From an uncultured Mycoplasmatota bacterium (GTDB lineage: Bacteria; Bacillota_I; Bacilli_A; RF39; UBA660), in NCBI GenBank assembly GCA_947297555.1, contig CAMYTM010000004.1, positions 1 through 12,145 on the forward strand: DNA of 12,145 nt. The letters are read 5' to 3'. The notes beneath the pieces were generated by a model. It worked only from the letters and a program-made list of their open reading frames with translations, had not been told where the DNA came from and did not search any database. Position 1 is the first letter of the stretch. The number at the start of each line of letters is the position of its first letter. The position numbers and the translations under genes are program-made. Positions 5,710-12,145 of the stretch are shown here, in pieces.

Positions 5710-6171
5710 ATGACTAAAAAAATAAGAAATGCTGTAAGAACCTTTTTAATAAAAGATGAGCAAGTAATCTGTACAAAATATAAAATAGGTAATGTTGGAT
5801 ATATTGATATTCCAGGAGGAAAAATTGAACTGGATGAAACTCCAAAACAAGCAGCTGTACGAGAATTCAAGGAAGAAACAGGAATCGATATAAGTGAATT
5901 AGAAAAGTTGGGGAAAATAATTGTAGAATATCCAGATAGAATTTATAATATGGAAGTATTTATTGCAACCCAATATAATGGATTTCCACAAGAATTTGAT
6001 GAAAATGAATCATTTTGGATACCTATTAATAAATTATTAGAAAATGAAAATCGATATGCAATAACATTTTTACTTCAACCAGAATTTCAAAATGAATTAA
6101 AAAATAAGAGTATTAATATTAAATTTTTAGTGGATGCAAATCATAAAGTTTTAGATATTTCGAAAATTTAG
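5710..6171 (+). CDS. Nudix hydrolase
   Basis: Hydrolyses a nucleoside diphosphate linked to another group, with Mg2+; the substrate cannot be told. The 153-residue product matches the Nudix box GX5EX7REUXEEXGU exactly: G37, E43, R51-E52, E55-E56, G58 (KIELDETPKQAAVREF at its core). IPGG just before the box is also typical. The start has AAGGAG (5699-5704) five bases upstream. It lies 98 bases after the nuclease gene with no terminator or clear promoter between, so the two may be co-transcribed. It could be a housekeeping clean-up enzyme or a mobile passenger gene. Confidence 0.93.
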   Translation: MTKKIRNAVRTFLIKDEQVICTKYKIGNVGYIDIPGGKIELDETPKQAAVREFKEETGIDISELEKLGKIIVEYPDRIYNMEVFIATQYNGFPQEFDENESFWIPINKLLENENRYAITFLLQPEFQNELKNKSINIKFLVDANHKVLDISKI

Positions 6172-6219
6172 TAATAAATTGTTTTGGGTATATACTTCAT
6201 TCTAGGGGGGAGGGAGAGT

Positions 6220-8238
6220 ATGTTAAAAGAATATAATAATTCACAAAAAGGTGAGATTGTTAGTATTGAAAGCCTTGAATGGTCTATAAGTGATGGAATT
6301 TTGTATTTTTATTTTGGAGAAGAAAAAAATATAAAAATTCCAGAAGGGACTAGAAAAGTTTCTAGTACAGTATTTTATAAAAAGGAATTAAATAGTGTTG
6401 TTTTCCCAGAGAGTTTAACCATTATAAATGATAGAGCATTTGCTAATAATCATTTAACAAAAGTAGAATTTCCTTCAAGTCTAAGTTATATTGGAAGGGA
6501 CGCTTTCTTAAACAATGAGTTAATAGAATTAATTTTTAATCAAAATATAGTAGTATTCGGTGATGCCTTTTGCGGTAATCCTATACATATTATTAGATTG
6601 ACTAAAAATGCAAGATATATAGATTGGAAAGATGATGAATATTTAGACACTGTGAGAATTCTAGAAATAGCCTCTTATAAAGAGCATATTGTTTTTTATA
6701 ATTTATGCCCAAATATAGAAGTATTATATATAGATAATTTACCAGGAATTTCTTTAAGGCATTTTTTAAAGAAATGCTGCTTACGTAAAAAGAAAAATTT
6801 AAGGCATGTCCACATAAAAAACGAGGTATCATCACTAGAAAAACTAGCCATACAAGTCTTGTATCCTAAAATCACTTTTCTTTATGGAGATTTTTCTAAC
6901 CTTTTAGAAAAGCCAACAGAAAAAAACGCTACACCTAAAAAGAATATAGATACAGAAATCCAAGAAAGAATAGATAAGATATATGAAATCTCTTCGTTAC
7001 TAGATGAAAAAGAGAGAAGTGCTATTGAAAATAATATAGCATTGTTATTTCGAGACTATAAAAAAAACTTGGAGAATTTAAAGCCAAAATTTAATACACA
7101 TCATGAAAATTCTATAACACTAAATCCAATAGATGCAAGAACTTTAAGAACAGCCTTACTAGGTAATTTAGATACCATTATATTTAATTTGTCCTGTTCA
7201 GATAATTTAAAAAAATTATTGAAAGACATTAAACAATATAAAGAATTAATGCATACACAATTAGAAACTGCTCCAACTGAAGCAGTATCTATTAAAGATC
7301 AAATTCGATTTATAATTTATGTTTATCAAAAACTGACCAATGTTAGTCTTGAGAACCAATTAAAAGATATTTTAAACGATTGTGGGAATAAAATCTCAAA
7401 AAAAATCATGCAAATGCTTGAAGAAAAAAGTAGACTAAGTTTAGAACTAGATGTCACAACTAATTTTGAAAAAAGGATACAAAATCTATATGATAAAGCC
7501 AAAAATTATCAAATAAAAGTAGAAACCTATCAAGAACTATTAGATAGTTTAGAATTAAAAAAGGACACCGATTTAGCGAAAGATATCAAAACGGCTTTAG
7601 AGATTATCAATTTATTTTATATTTCGGATAAAAATAGGTTTAATGAAGAATTACAAACTATAATTACAAATTATAAAAATAAAATAAAAGAAATTCTTTT
7701 TACTGAAAATACAGAAAATAAGGAAAGCTCTTCTGAAATCGAACTGGAAGTAAGAAAAGACTTACAACCACTTCTTTCCGAAATTTATCATTTAAGTCCA
7801 AAAGCAGTTTGCTATAATAAACTAAAAGAGGAATTAGAAACTTCTATGGAATACATTTATAGAGAAGATATTAAAATAACAAATGGAGCAATTCTAGATT
7901 GCCTAAAAGAAATAAAAGTGTTATTAGAAAATGAATATATAGACGAAGAAGGAAAAAGAGAAATCCAAAATGTGGTAGAAACATGTTTAAATAGATGGTA
8001 TCAAGAACTGTACACTAATGAGTATGAAATTTTAAAAACTTTGTCTCCAAATGAAAACCAAGAAGAGATAAGTGCCAATATTCGTTTTGAATTGTTGGTA
8101 TTAAAAGAACTTTTAACGATTAAAATGAATCTTGAAGATTATATTAAAAAGAGTGTAGATTACCAAAAAATTAGTGATGGAATTATAAGTGTTGAAGAAA
8201 ATAATCCTTTTGTATTAAAAAATAAAGTCAAATTTTAG
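6220..8238 (+). CDS. BspA-like leucine-rich repeat protein with long helical C-terminal part
   Basis: Function unknown. The start at 6220 follows a strong purine-rich binding site (GGGGGGAGGGAGAG); an in-frame ATG at 6184 lacks one. The 672-residue protein has no signal peptide or membrane segment, so it should be cytoplasmic. Residues about 57-120 hold about three 22-residue repeats of the BspA/LRR_5 kind, recognisable from LNSVVFPESLTIINDRAFANN-like units (VVFPESL, VEFPSSL, then a decayed copy). After a short basic linker near 190-215 (CCLRKKKNLRHVH), the region from about 250 to 670 is almost entirely helical, rich in Lys, Glu and Leu, with coiled-coil stretches. BspA-like repeats are most often in secreted proteins of gut bacteria, so a cytoplasmic version joined to a large helical part is less usual. 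It ends in its own terminator and may be a single-gene unit. Confidence 0.85.
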   Translation: MLKEYNNSQKGEIVSIESLEWSISDGILYFYFGEEKNIKIPEGTRKVSSTVFYKKELNSVVFPESLTIINDRAFANNHLTKVEFPSSLSYIGRDAFLNNELIELIFNQNIVVFGDAFCGNPIHIIRLTKNARYIDWKDDEYLDTVRILEIASYKEHIVFYNLCPNIEVLYIDNLPGISLRHFLKKCCLRKKKNLRHVHIKNEVSSLEKLAIQVLYPKITFLYGDFSNLLEKPTEKNATPKKNIDTEIQERIDKIYEISSLLDEKERSAIENNIALLFRDYKKNLENLKPKFNTHHENSITLNPIDARTLRTALLGNLDTIIFNLSCSDNLKKLLKDIKQYKELMHTQLETAPTEAVSIKDQIRFIIYVYQKLTNVSLENQLKDILNDCGNKISKKIMQMLEEKSRLSLELDVTTNFEKRIQNLYDKAKNYQIKVETYQELLDSLELKKDTDLAKDIKTALEIINLFYISDKNRFNEELQTIITNYKNKIKEILFTENTENKESSSEIELEVRKDLQPLLSEIYHLSPKAVCYNKLKEELETSMEYIYREDIKITNGAILDCLKEIKVLLENEYIDEEGKREIQNVVETCLNRWYQELYTNEYEILKTLSPNENQEEISANIRFELLVLKELLTIKMNLEDYIKKSVDYQKISDGIISVEENNPFVLKNKVKF

Positions 8239-8251
8239 ACTTTTTCTTTTT
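8224..8251 (+). terminator. Intrinsic terminator overlapping the LRR-protein stop
   Basis: AAAGTC (8224-8229) pairs with GACTTT (8238-8243), followed by TTCTTTTT. The TAG stop (8236-8238) lies in the loop and first stem base. Confidence 0.7.
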
Positions 8252-8299
8252 AAAAGAATAGGCAGAGAATAAAAAATTCTTTCTAATATAAAAAACTAA

Positions 8300-8308
8300 T
8301 GCTAAAAT
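8300..8308 (+). promoter_or_regulatory. Extended -10 promoter of the 510-residue protein gene
   Basis: TGCTAAAAT is an extended -10 (TG-N-TAAAAT) 26 bases before the ATG at 8335, located after the preceding terminator. No good -35 is seen about 17 bases upstream, which is tolerated in extended -10 promoters. Confidence 0.5.
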
Positions 8309-8334
8309 ACTAAATATTAAAGGAGAGGAATAAA

Positions 8335-9867
8335 ATGGATGAAATACTAAAAAATGCTTTAAATAAAGGTGTGCCCGTTGATACGCCTATTCTTATTGAT
8401 ATTAATGAATTTTTAACTTTATTTGAAAAAGAAGAATTAATAAAAGAATATAGAGAAAGTATAAGTGATACTGTAAGTCAAATTTCCAATATTATAGAAA
8501 TGTATAGTGGAACCTTTATGATCCCAACTTATGCTACACTAGCAACAGAAGATAATCAAACTAGAGTGTTACGTTTTTCTGGAAGTTGTTATTATTTGTC
8601 AATGGCCTATATTTTACAAGGAAAAAATTGCGATGAAATTTTCGCGGCAAATCAAGCAGAAAAAATGTACGAAATGTTAAAAAAGAAATTTATGACTATA
8701 AAAACACCCGAAGAGTTAAAAGAAAATTTTCCGATATTATATGAACTTTATCTAGACCGTTTGGAGGGGGATAAATGCCTTATTGAGTTAGAAAAATTAG
8801 TAAATAATCCAAACGTACCTTTAGAATTAAAACTGAAAAATACATCTAAAATTACAAATAATTTTAAAAAATATTATTCTAATTTTGATTTGAAAATGGA
8901 GACGGAATTTTCCAAAAATTTTACTTTTTCTCGATATTTAGCGAGGATAATAAAAGCACTAGAGAAACTTTTTTTAAATGCTGAAGAAATTATTGATATC
9001 TATTATAACCATATTTTAGATATCAATAGTTTCACTGAAGAAGAATCAGATAAATTAAATTTATATATTGCAGCCAAATATATAGAAGAAATAGAAAAAC
9101 CAGAAACGAAAGATAAACAAAGATACTTATTTTACTTAACAAACTATTTTAAAGAGAATGTAGAAATGCAAATAACAAGAGTAAAAATAAAATTAAAGGA
9201 AAGAAAAGTAACTCCGATTACTTTATATCAAAAATATAAAGATTTACTTCTTAAAAATCCTGATTTACTTGCTGTTAATTTTTCTTATGATGATTTTCAA
9301 GATATGTCGAGAGAAGAAATAGAAGATTTTGTGGGGGCTTATTTATCTGAACTTCATGCAAATTGGGAATTACTTCCAAGTGATGATATTTCTATGGACA
9401 GAAAAATACGCTCAATTGTAAAAAGAAAAGCAAAAAATATGACAGAAGAAGAACGAAAACAAAAAGAAGAAAGATTATTAAATTTGTATATAGAAAAAAA
9501 GACATTTTTTGATGGAACAGATCCATATTTTCGAATTAAAGGAAAACAAACTTTTGATGGATACATTGGTTATATTTATTCGAATTCTTTAGTTGTTTTA
9601 GAAAGATATTATAAAGATGTGGAAGAAACGAAATTAATAGAAAATGAAGCCATTTATATATTACGAATGCAAGATTTTTATGAGTTATCGAAACACTCTA
9701 AGATTTATCTAATGGCAAGTCCATTATGTAAAAGAGTCTATCATCGAGGACAATGGCAAGAGCGAGTACTAAACTATATTCGTAAAGATATTGCATTAAA
9801 TCCGGCCAAAGATACCCAAAAGTTAATCTTAGAGAAAAAAGTTCAAGTAGAAGAAAAGAAATTATGA
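8335..9867 (+). CDS. Orphan 510-residue cytoplasmic protein, function unknown
   Basis: Not recognised. The start is supported by AAAGGAGAGG directly upstream. There is no signal peptide or membrane segment. Residues 1-60 are helical and acidic. A more varied segment GTFMIPTYATLATED (about 60-75) is followed by a region with aromatic residues and cysteines (SGSCYYLSMAYILQGKNCDE). The centre (about 110-390) is helical and charged, with MTEEERKQKEERL. The last ~110 residues look like a compact alpha/beta domain, with FDGYIGYIYSNSLVVLERYY, NEAIYILRMQDFYEL and VYHRGQWQERVLNYI. No catalytic motif could be named. It has its own promoter and terminator, so it appears to be a single-gene unit; placement after the LRR protein may be the only link between them. 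Confidence 0.85.
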   Translation: MDEILKNALNKGVPVDTPILIDINEFLTLFEKEELIKEYRESISDTVSQISNIIEMYSGTFMIPTYATLATEDNQTRVLRFSGSCYYLSMAYILQGKNCDEIFAANQAEKMYEMLKKKFMTIKTPEELKENFPILYELYLDRLEGDKCLIELEKLVNNPNVPLELKLKNTSKITNNFKKYYSNFDLKMETEFSKNFTFSRYLARIIKALEKLFLNAEEIIDIYYNHILDINSFTEEESDKLNLYIAAKYIEEIEKPETKDKQRYLFYLTNYFKENVEMQITRVKIKLKERKVTPITLYQKYKDLLLKNPDLLAVNFSYDDFQDMSREEIEDFVGAYLSELHANWELLPSDDISMDRKIRSIVKRKAKNMTEEERKQKEERLLNLYIEKKTFFDGTDPYFRIKGKQTFDGYIGYIYSNSLVVLERYYKDVEETKLIENEAIYILRMQDFYELSKHSKIYLMASPLCKRVYHRGQWQERVLNYIRKDIALNPAKDTQKLILEKKVQVEEKKL

Positions 9868-9888
9868 ATGTCAAAAAAGACATTTTGT
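9867..9888 (+). terminator. Intrinsic terminator after the orphan gene
   Basis: AATGTC (9867-9872) pairs with GACATT (9879-9884) around six A residues, followed by TTGT. The stem begins at the last base of the TGA stop. The T-run is interrupted, so efficiency is uncertain. Confidence 0.6.
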
Positions 9889-9933
9889 AGTTTGATTTAG
9901 TCTTTCTTTAATTTCCTATTTTTCCTAAAACTA

Positions 9934-9942
9934 TGATATAAT
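9934..9942 (+). promoter_or_regulatory. Extended -10 promoter of the cadherin-like/M6 operon
   Basis: TGATATAAT is a full extended -10 (TG-N-TATAAT) 28 bases before the ATG at 9971 and just after a terminator. The -35 region near 9914-9919 (TCCTAT) is poor. Confidence 0.65.
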
Positions 9943-9970
9943 TTTCTTATTTAAAGGAGAGAAATTTTTT

Positions 9971-11266
9971 ATGGCAAAGATAAAAAAATTATTTTTTAGT
10001 TTATTTTTACTGTTTTTTTTGGTTACTCCCGTAAAAGCAGCCTCATTTAGTATGTCTGCTTCTACAAAAAATGTGGCACCAAATGGAACATTTACAATCA
10101 AAGTAGGAGGAGATTGTATAGGACGAGTAGATTTAAAAGTAACAAATGGAACTTTATCTACTAGTAGTGTTTGGGTAGAACAAGGATATACAAGTGTGAG
10201 TGTAAAAGCAAATGCTAGTGGAGTCGTTACTGTTGTTGCGACCCCTGTACAAGGATTTTCAGATGCAGATGCAAACCTGTATAATCCAGGAACAAGAAGT
10301 GTATCAGTAAATGTTACTTCTCCTTCATCCTCATCATCCTCTGGAACGACGAATCCTCCATCCTCTACTACTAAAAAACCAAATCAAACGGTAAAAAAGC
10401 CTGAAAAATCGGGAGACAATACATTAAAATCCCTTTCTATAAGTGAAGGAAAACTTTCTCCTTCTTTTAATAAAAATCACAGTGAATACACACTAGATTT
10501 ATCTTCAAATATATCGGAAATTACGATTCATGCTGACACCACAGATGCAAAAGCAAAAGTAGAAGGAATTGGAAAAGTAAAAGTTAAACCTGGTAATAAC
10601 GAGATTAAACTTATTGTCACAGCAGAAAATGGAACTAAGAAGACTTATACAATCAAAGCCTATGTAGAAGAAGTTCCAAATGTTTATTTAAAATATAAGA
10701 ATGAAGAAGTAGGAATTATAAGAAATTTTAAAGATGTCACGATTCCTGAAAATTTTGAAAAAGAAGAATATACAATTGGAGACAATACAATTACTATTTT
10801 TGTAAAAGGACAAATTCAAATTGTGTATGGTATGAATCAAAAAAATGAGAAAAACTTTTATGTTTTCAATAAAGAAGAAAACAAATTAACAAATATTTTA
10901 TTCCCTATTTCTTGGAATAATAAAATTTTTTATATTTTAGATAAAGACCCTGCAAGAGAAAAAGTAACAAAAGAAATGATAGAATTAGACAGCCAAACGT
11001 TTGATTGTTACACTTTTAATGAAAATCAAAATTATTGTTTATTTTATACTGTGAATGAAGAGGGAAAAGTAATAGAATATCTATATGAAAAAGAAGAAAA
11101 CTCTATACAACTTTTTCCAGAATTTTTGACAATTTGTGATGTTGCAACAGAAAAGAACTCTCCTTTTTTCTTTATTTTAGTAGGAATTCTTTTAGTTGAA
11201 GTTGTTTTTGGTATTGGTTGGTTTATAAATAGAAAAAGGAAATTGCAAGATGAAAAAGCGAAATAA
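9971..11266 (+). CDS. Membrane-anchored surface protein with cadherin-like beta-sandwich domain
   Basis: Probable cell-surface protein of 431 residues. Seen in order: signal peptide (about 5-23, hydrophobic LFFSLFLLFFLV then VKA); an Ig-like beta region (about 24-117, with VAPNGTFTIKVGG and SGVVTVVATP); a Ser/Thr/Pro/Lys-rich linker (about 118-150); a cadherin-like beta-sandwich domain (about 151-233, with LKSLSISEGKLSPSF, SEYTLDL and NGTKKTYTIKA, typical of the Pfam Cadherin-like family). A less familiar region (about 234-395) with three cysteines follows, then a transmembrane helix (about 398-419) and a short basic tail RKRKLQDEKAK inside. There is no sortase LPXTG motif, so the anchor is the helix. 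AAAGGAGAG precedes the start. The gene's last 17 bases overlap the M6 protease start, suggesting the two products are made together and may work together at the surface. Confidence 0.9.
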   Translation: MAKIKKLFFSLFLLFFLVTPVKAASFSMSASTKNVAPNGTFTIKVGGDCIGRVDLKVTNGTLSTSSVWVEQGYTSVSVKANASGVVTVVATPVQGFSDADANLYNPGTRSVSVNVTSPSSSSSSGTTNPPSSTTKKPNQTVKKPEKSGDNTLKSLSISEGKLSPSFNKNHSEYTLDLSSNISEITIHADTTDAKAKVEGIGKVKVKPGNNEIKLIVTAENGTKKTYTIKAYVEEVPNVYLKYKNEEVGIIRNFKDVTIPENFEKEEYTIGDNTITIFVKGQIQIVYGMNQKNEKNFYVFNKEENKLTNILFPISWNNKIFYILDKDPAREKVTKEMIELDSQTFDCYTFNENQNYCLFYTVNEEGKVIEYLYEKEENSIQLFPEFLTICDVATEKNSPFFFILVGILLVEVVFGIGWFINRKRKLQDEKAK

Positions 11267-12145
11267 ATTCTTTATATTACTATTTATAGGATTTCTTTTT
11301 TTTCCTTATAGTGAAAATAAAAAAGCAACTCTCAAAACCCAGTCTAATCAAAATGTCCTTGCCTTAGCAAAAGAAAAAAAATCTAAAACTTCGATAAAAC
11401 AGTTAGCGGTATTTATTCGTTTTAGCGATAGTGATCAGAATGTCATTCACCATTTAGACGATAAAGAAAGTGTCTTAAATGCCTACAAACTTTTTAATAG
11501 TGAAGAAGCCATTGAAATGGAAAGCGTTAAAGGAAAAGTACATGTCCCATCTTTTAAAACGTACTATGAAAGGGAAAGTTATGGAGATGTATCCATTACT
11601 ACTGAAATATTCCCTCAAGTGCAAGATAAAGTAACCTCTTATACCGATATTCATCCTATTGGTTATTATCTTCGATATAGTGATACCAACCCAATAGGTT
11701 ACAAAACAAATGTAGAATTATTGCAAAGAGAAACTGAATTAATTAATAAAGCAACGTCTTATATAGAAAACATGGTGGTAACAAGTGGGGTTAAAGAAGA
11801 AGAATTAGACTCTAATGGCGATGGAGTCATAGATGCCATTACTTTTATTATCGAAGGGCAAGAAAATTTACCTTCTTCCATTGCTTTCAATGACCTTTTA
11901 TGGAGCCATATGCGCAATAATACTGGAGTAACAAATACCATTCTTGGAAAAAGAGCCTCTATTTATACATTCCTTTATGCAACAGACTATAAAGAAGCCG
12001 CTGGATTATTTTCCTTAAATCGTGGAACCTATGGAACCATTATTCATGAATTTGGTCATACGCTTGGCTATATGGATTTGTATCGTCATGTCAACAATAC
12101 AAGTCCCGTAGGATTTTATGATATCATGGGTAATACAATTGGCTC
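11250..12145 (+). CDS. Secreted M6-type zinc metalloprotease, cut by the window end
   Basis: Likely an extracellular peptidase of the immune inhibitor A-like M6 family. The reading frame runs from ATG 11250 to the window edge (298 full codons), so the C-terminal part is missing. Seen: signal peptide (about 6-19, FFILLFIGFLFF); M6-like FKTYYERESYGDVSI (about 102-116); a calcium-binding-like loop DSNGDGVID (187-195); zinc motif HEFGHTLGYMDLY starting at H266, giving ligands H266, H270 and probably D276 with catalytic E267; and the YDIMG Met-turn-like segment near 293-297. AAAGGAAA lies eight bases before the start, inside the preceding gene, and the 17-base overlap implies translational coupling. 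Its substrate is unknown; family members cleave host or self-surface proteins. Whether it carries its own surface anchor cannot be seen. Confidence 0.92.
   Translation, partial: MKKRNKFFILLFIGFLFFPYSENKKATLKTQSNQNVLALAKEKKSKTSIKQLAVFIRFSDSDQNVIHHLDDKESVLNAYKLFNSEEAIEMESVKGKVHVPSFKTYYERESYGDVSITTEIFPQVQDKVTSYTDIHPIGYYLRYSDTNPIGYKTNVELLQRETELINKATSYIENMVVTSGVKEEELDSNGDGVIDAITFIIEGQENLPSSIAFNDLLWSHMRNNTGVTNTILGKRASIYTFLYATDYKEAAGLFSLNRGTYGTIIHEFGHTLGYMDLYRHVNNTSPVGFYDIMGNTIG

Noticed and set aside
5562..5870. Open frames on the minus strand, such as this 102-codon one and others inside xseB, proS and the LRR gene
   Set aside because: All are shadows of well-supported + strand genes, with no binding sites or recognisable protein features.
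9865..9867. TGA read as tryptophan (Mycoplasma-type code)
   Set aside because: The conserved genes use TGG for tryptophan and show no in-frame TGA; this TGA lies right at a terminator, as expected for a true stop.
1..12145. CRISPR array, tRNA or rRNA genes, transposase or integrase genes
   Set aside because: No regularly spaced repeats of the right length, no cloverleaf with CCA-end features, and no mobile-element protein were seen by eye on either strand; tRNA absence is by inspection only.

Overview
The window is AT-rich bacterial DNA. All genes lie on the + strand and use AGGAG-type ribosome binding sites, TTTACA/TATAAT-like promoters and short intrinsic terminators. Together with a T-box leader, a SpoIVB protease and an XseA/XseB pair, this points to a low-GC Firmicute of the Bacilli/Mollicutes-related or Erysipelotrichia-like kind, possibly an uncultured gut lineage; the genus cannot be told. 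Tryptophan is written TGG in the conserved genes, and one gene ends in TGA just before a terminator, so the standard bacterial code is the best reading.

Layout. Bases 1-876 hold the 3' part of xseA and all of xseB (exonuclease VII), overlapping by 13 bases. Bases 890-2424 are a self-contained unit: promoter, T-box riboswitch with a proline specifier codon, and a prolyl-tRNA synthetase without the large editing insertion. Bases 2491-3270 encode an unrecognised two-helix membrane protein with coiled coils, closed by a strong terminator. Bases 3286-4299 carry a SpoIVB-type S55 serine protease with an intact catalytic triad. In Bacillus and Clostridium xseA-xseB and spoIVB lie in one conserved neighbourhood (xseAB-ispA-dxs-tlyA-argR-recN-spoIVB-spo0A); here the middle genes are replaced by proS and the membrane protein, and a different set follows spoIVB.

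Bases 4300-6180 look like an accessory insert. They contain a 389-base non-coding stretch with its own promoter, a terminator-like hairpin and four phased 11-bp repeats, then a DUF1016/YhcG-type PD-(D/E)XK nuclease that appears shortened by a premature stop, then a Nudix hydrolase. Next come two large proteins of unknown function: a cytoplasmic protein with BspA-like leucine-rich repeats joined to a long helical region (6220-8238), and a 510-residue orphan protein (8335-9867). The window ends with a surface or secretion operon: a membrane-anchored protein with a cadherin-like beta-sandwich domain (9971-11266), overlapping by 17 bases a secreted M6-type zinc metalloprotease (11250 to the end, cut by the window).

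The best leads are the orphan promoter-to-terminator unit and phased repeats ahead of the YhcG nuclease, the unexpected discriminator-pairing base in the proline T-box, and the coupled cadherin-like/M6 pair. No complete new system is proven here.
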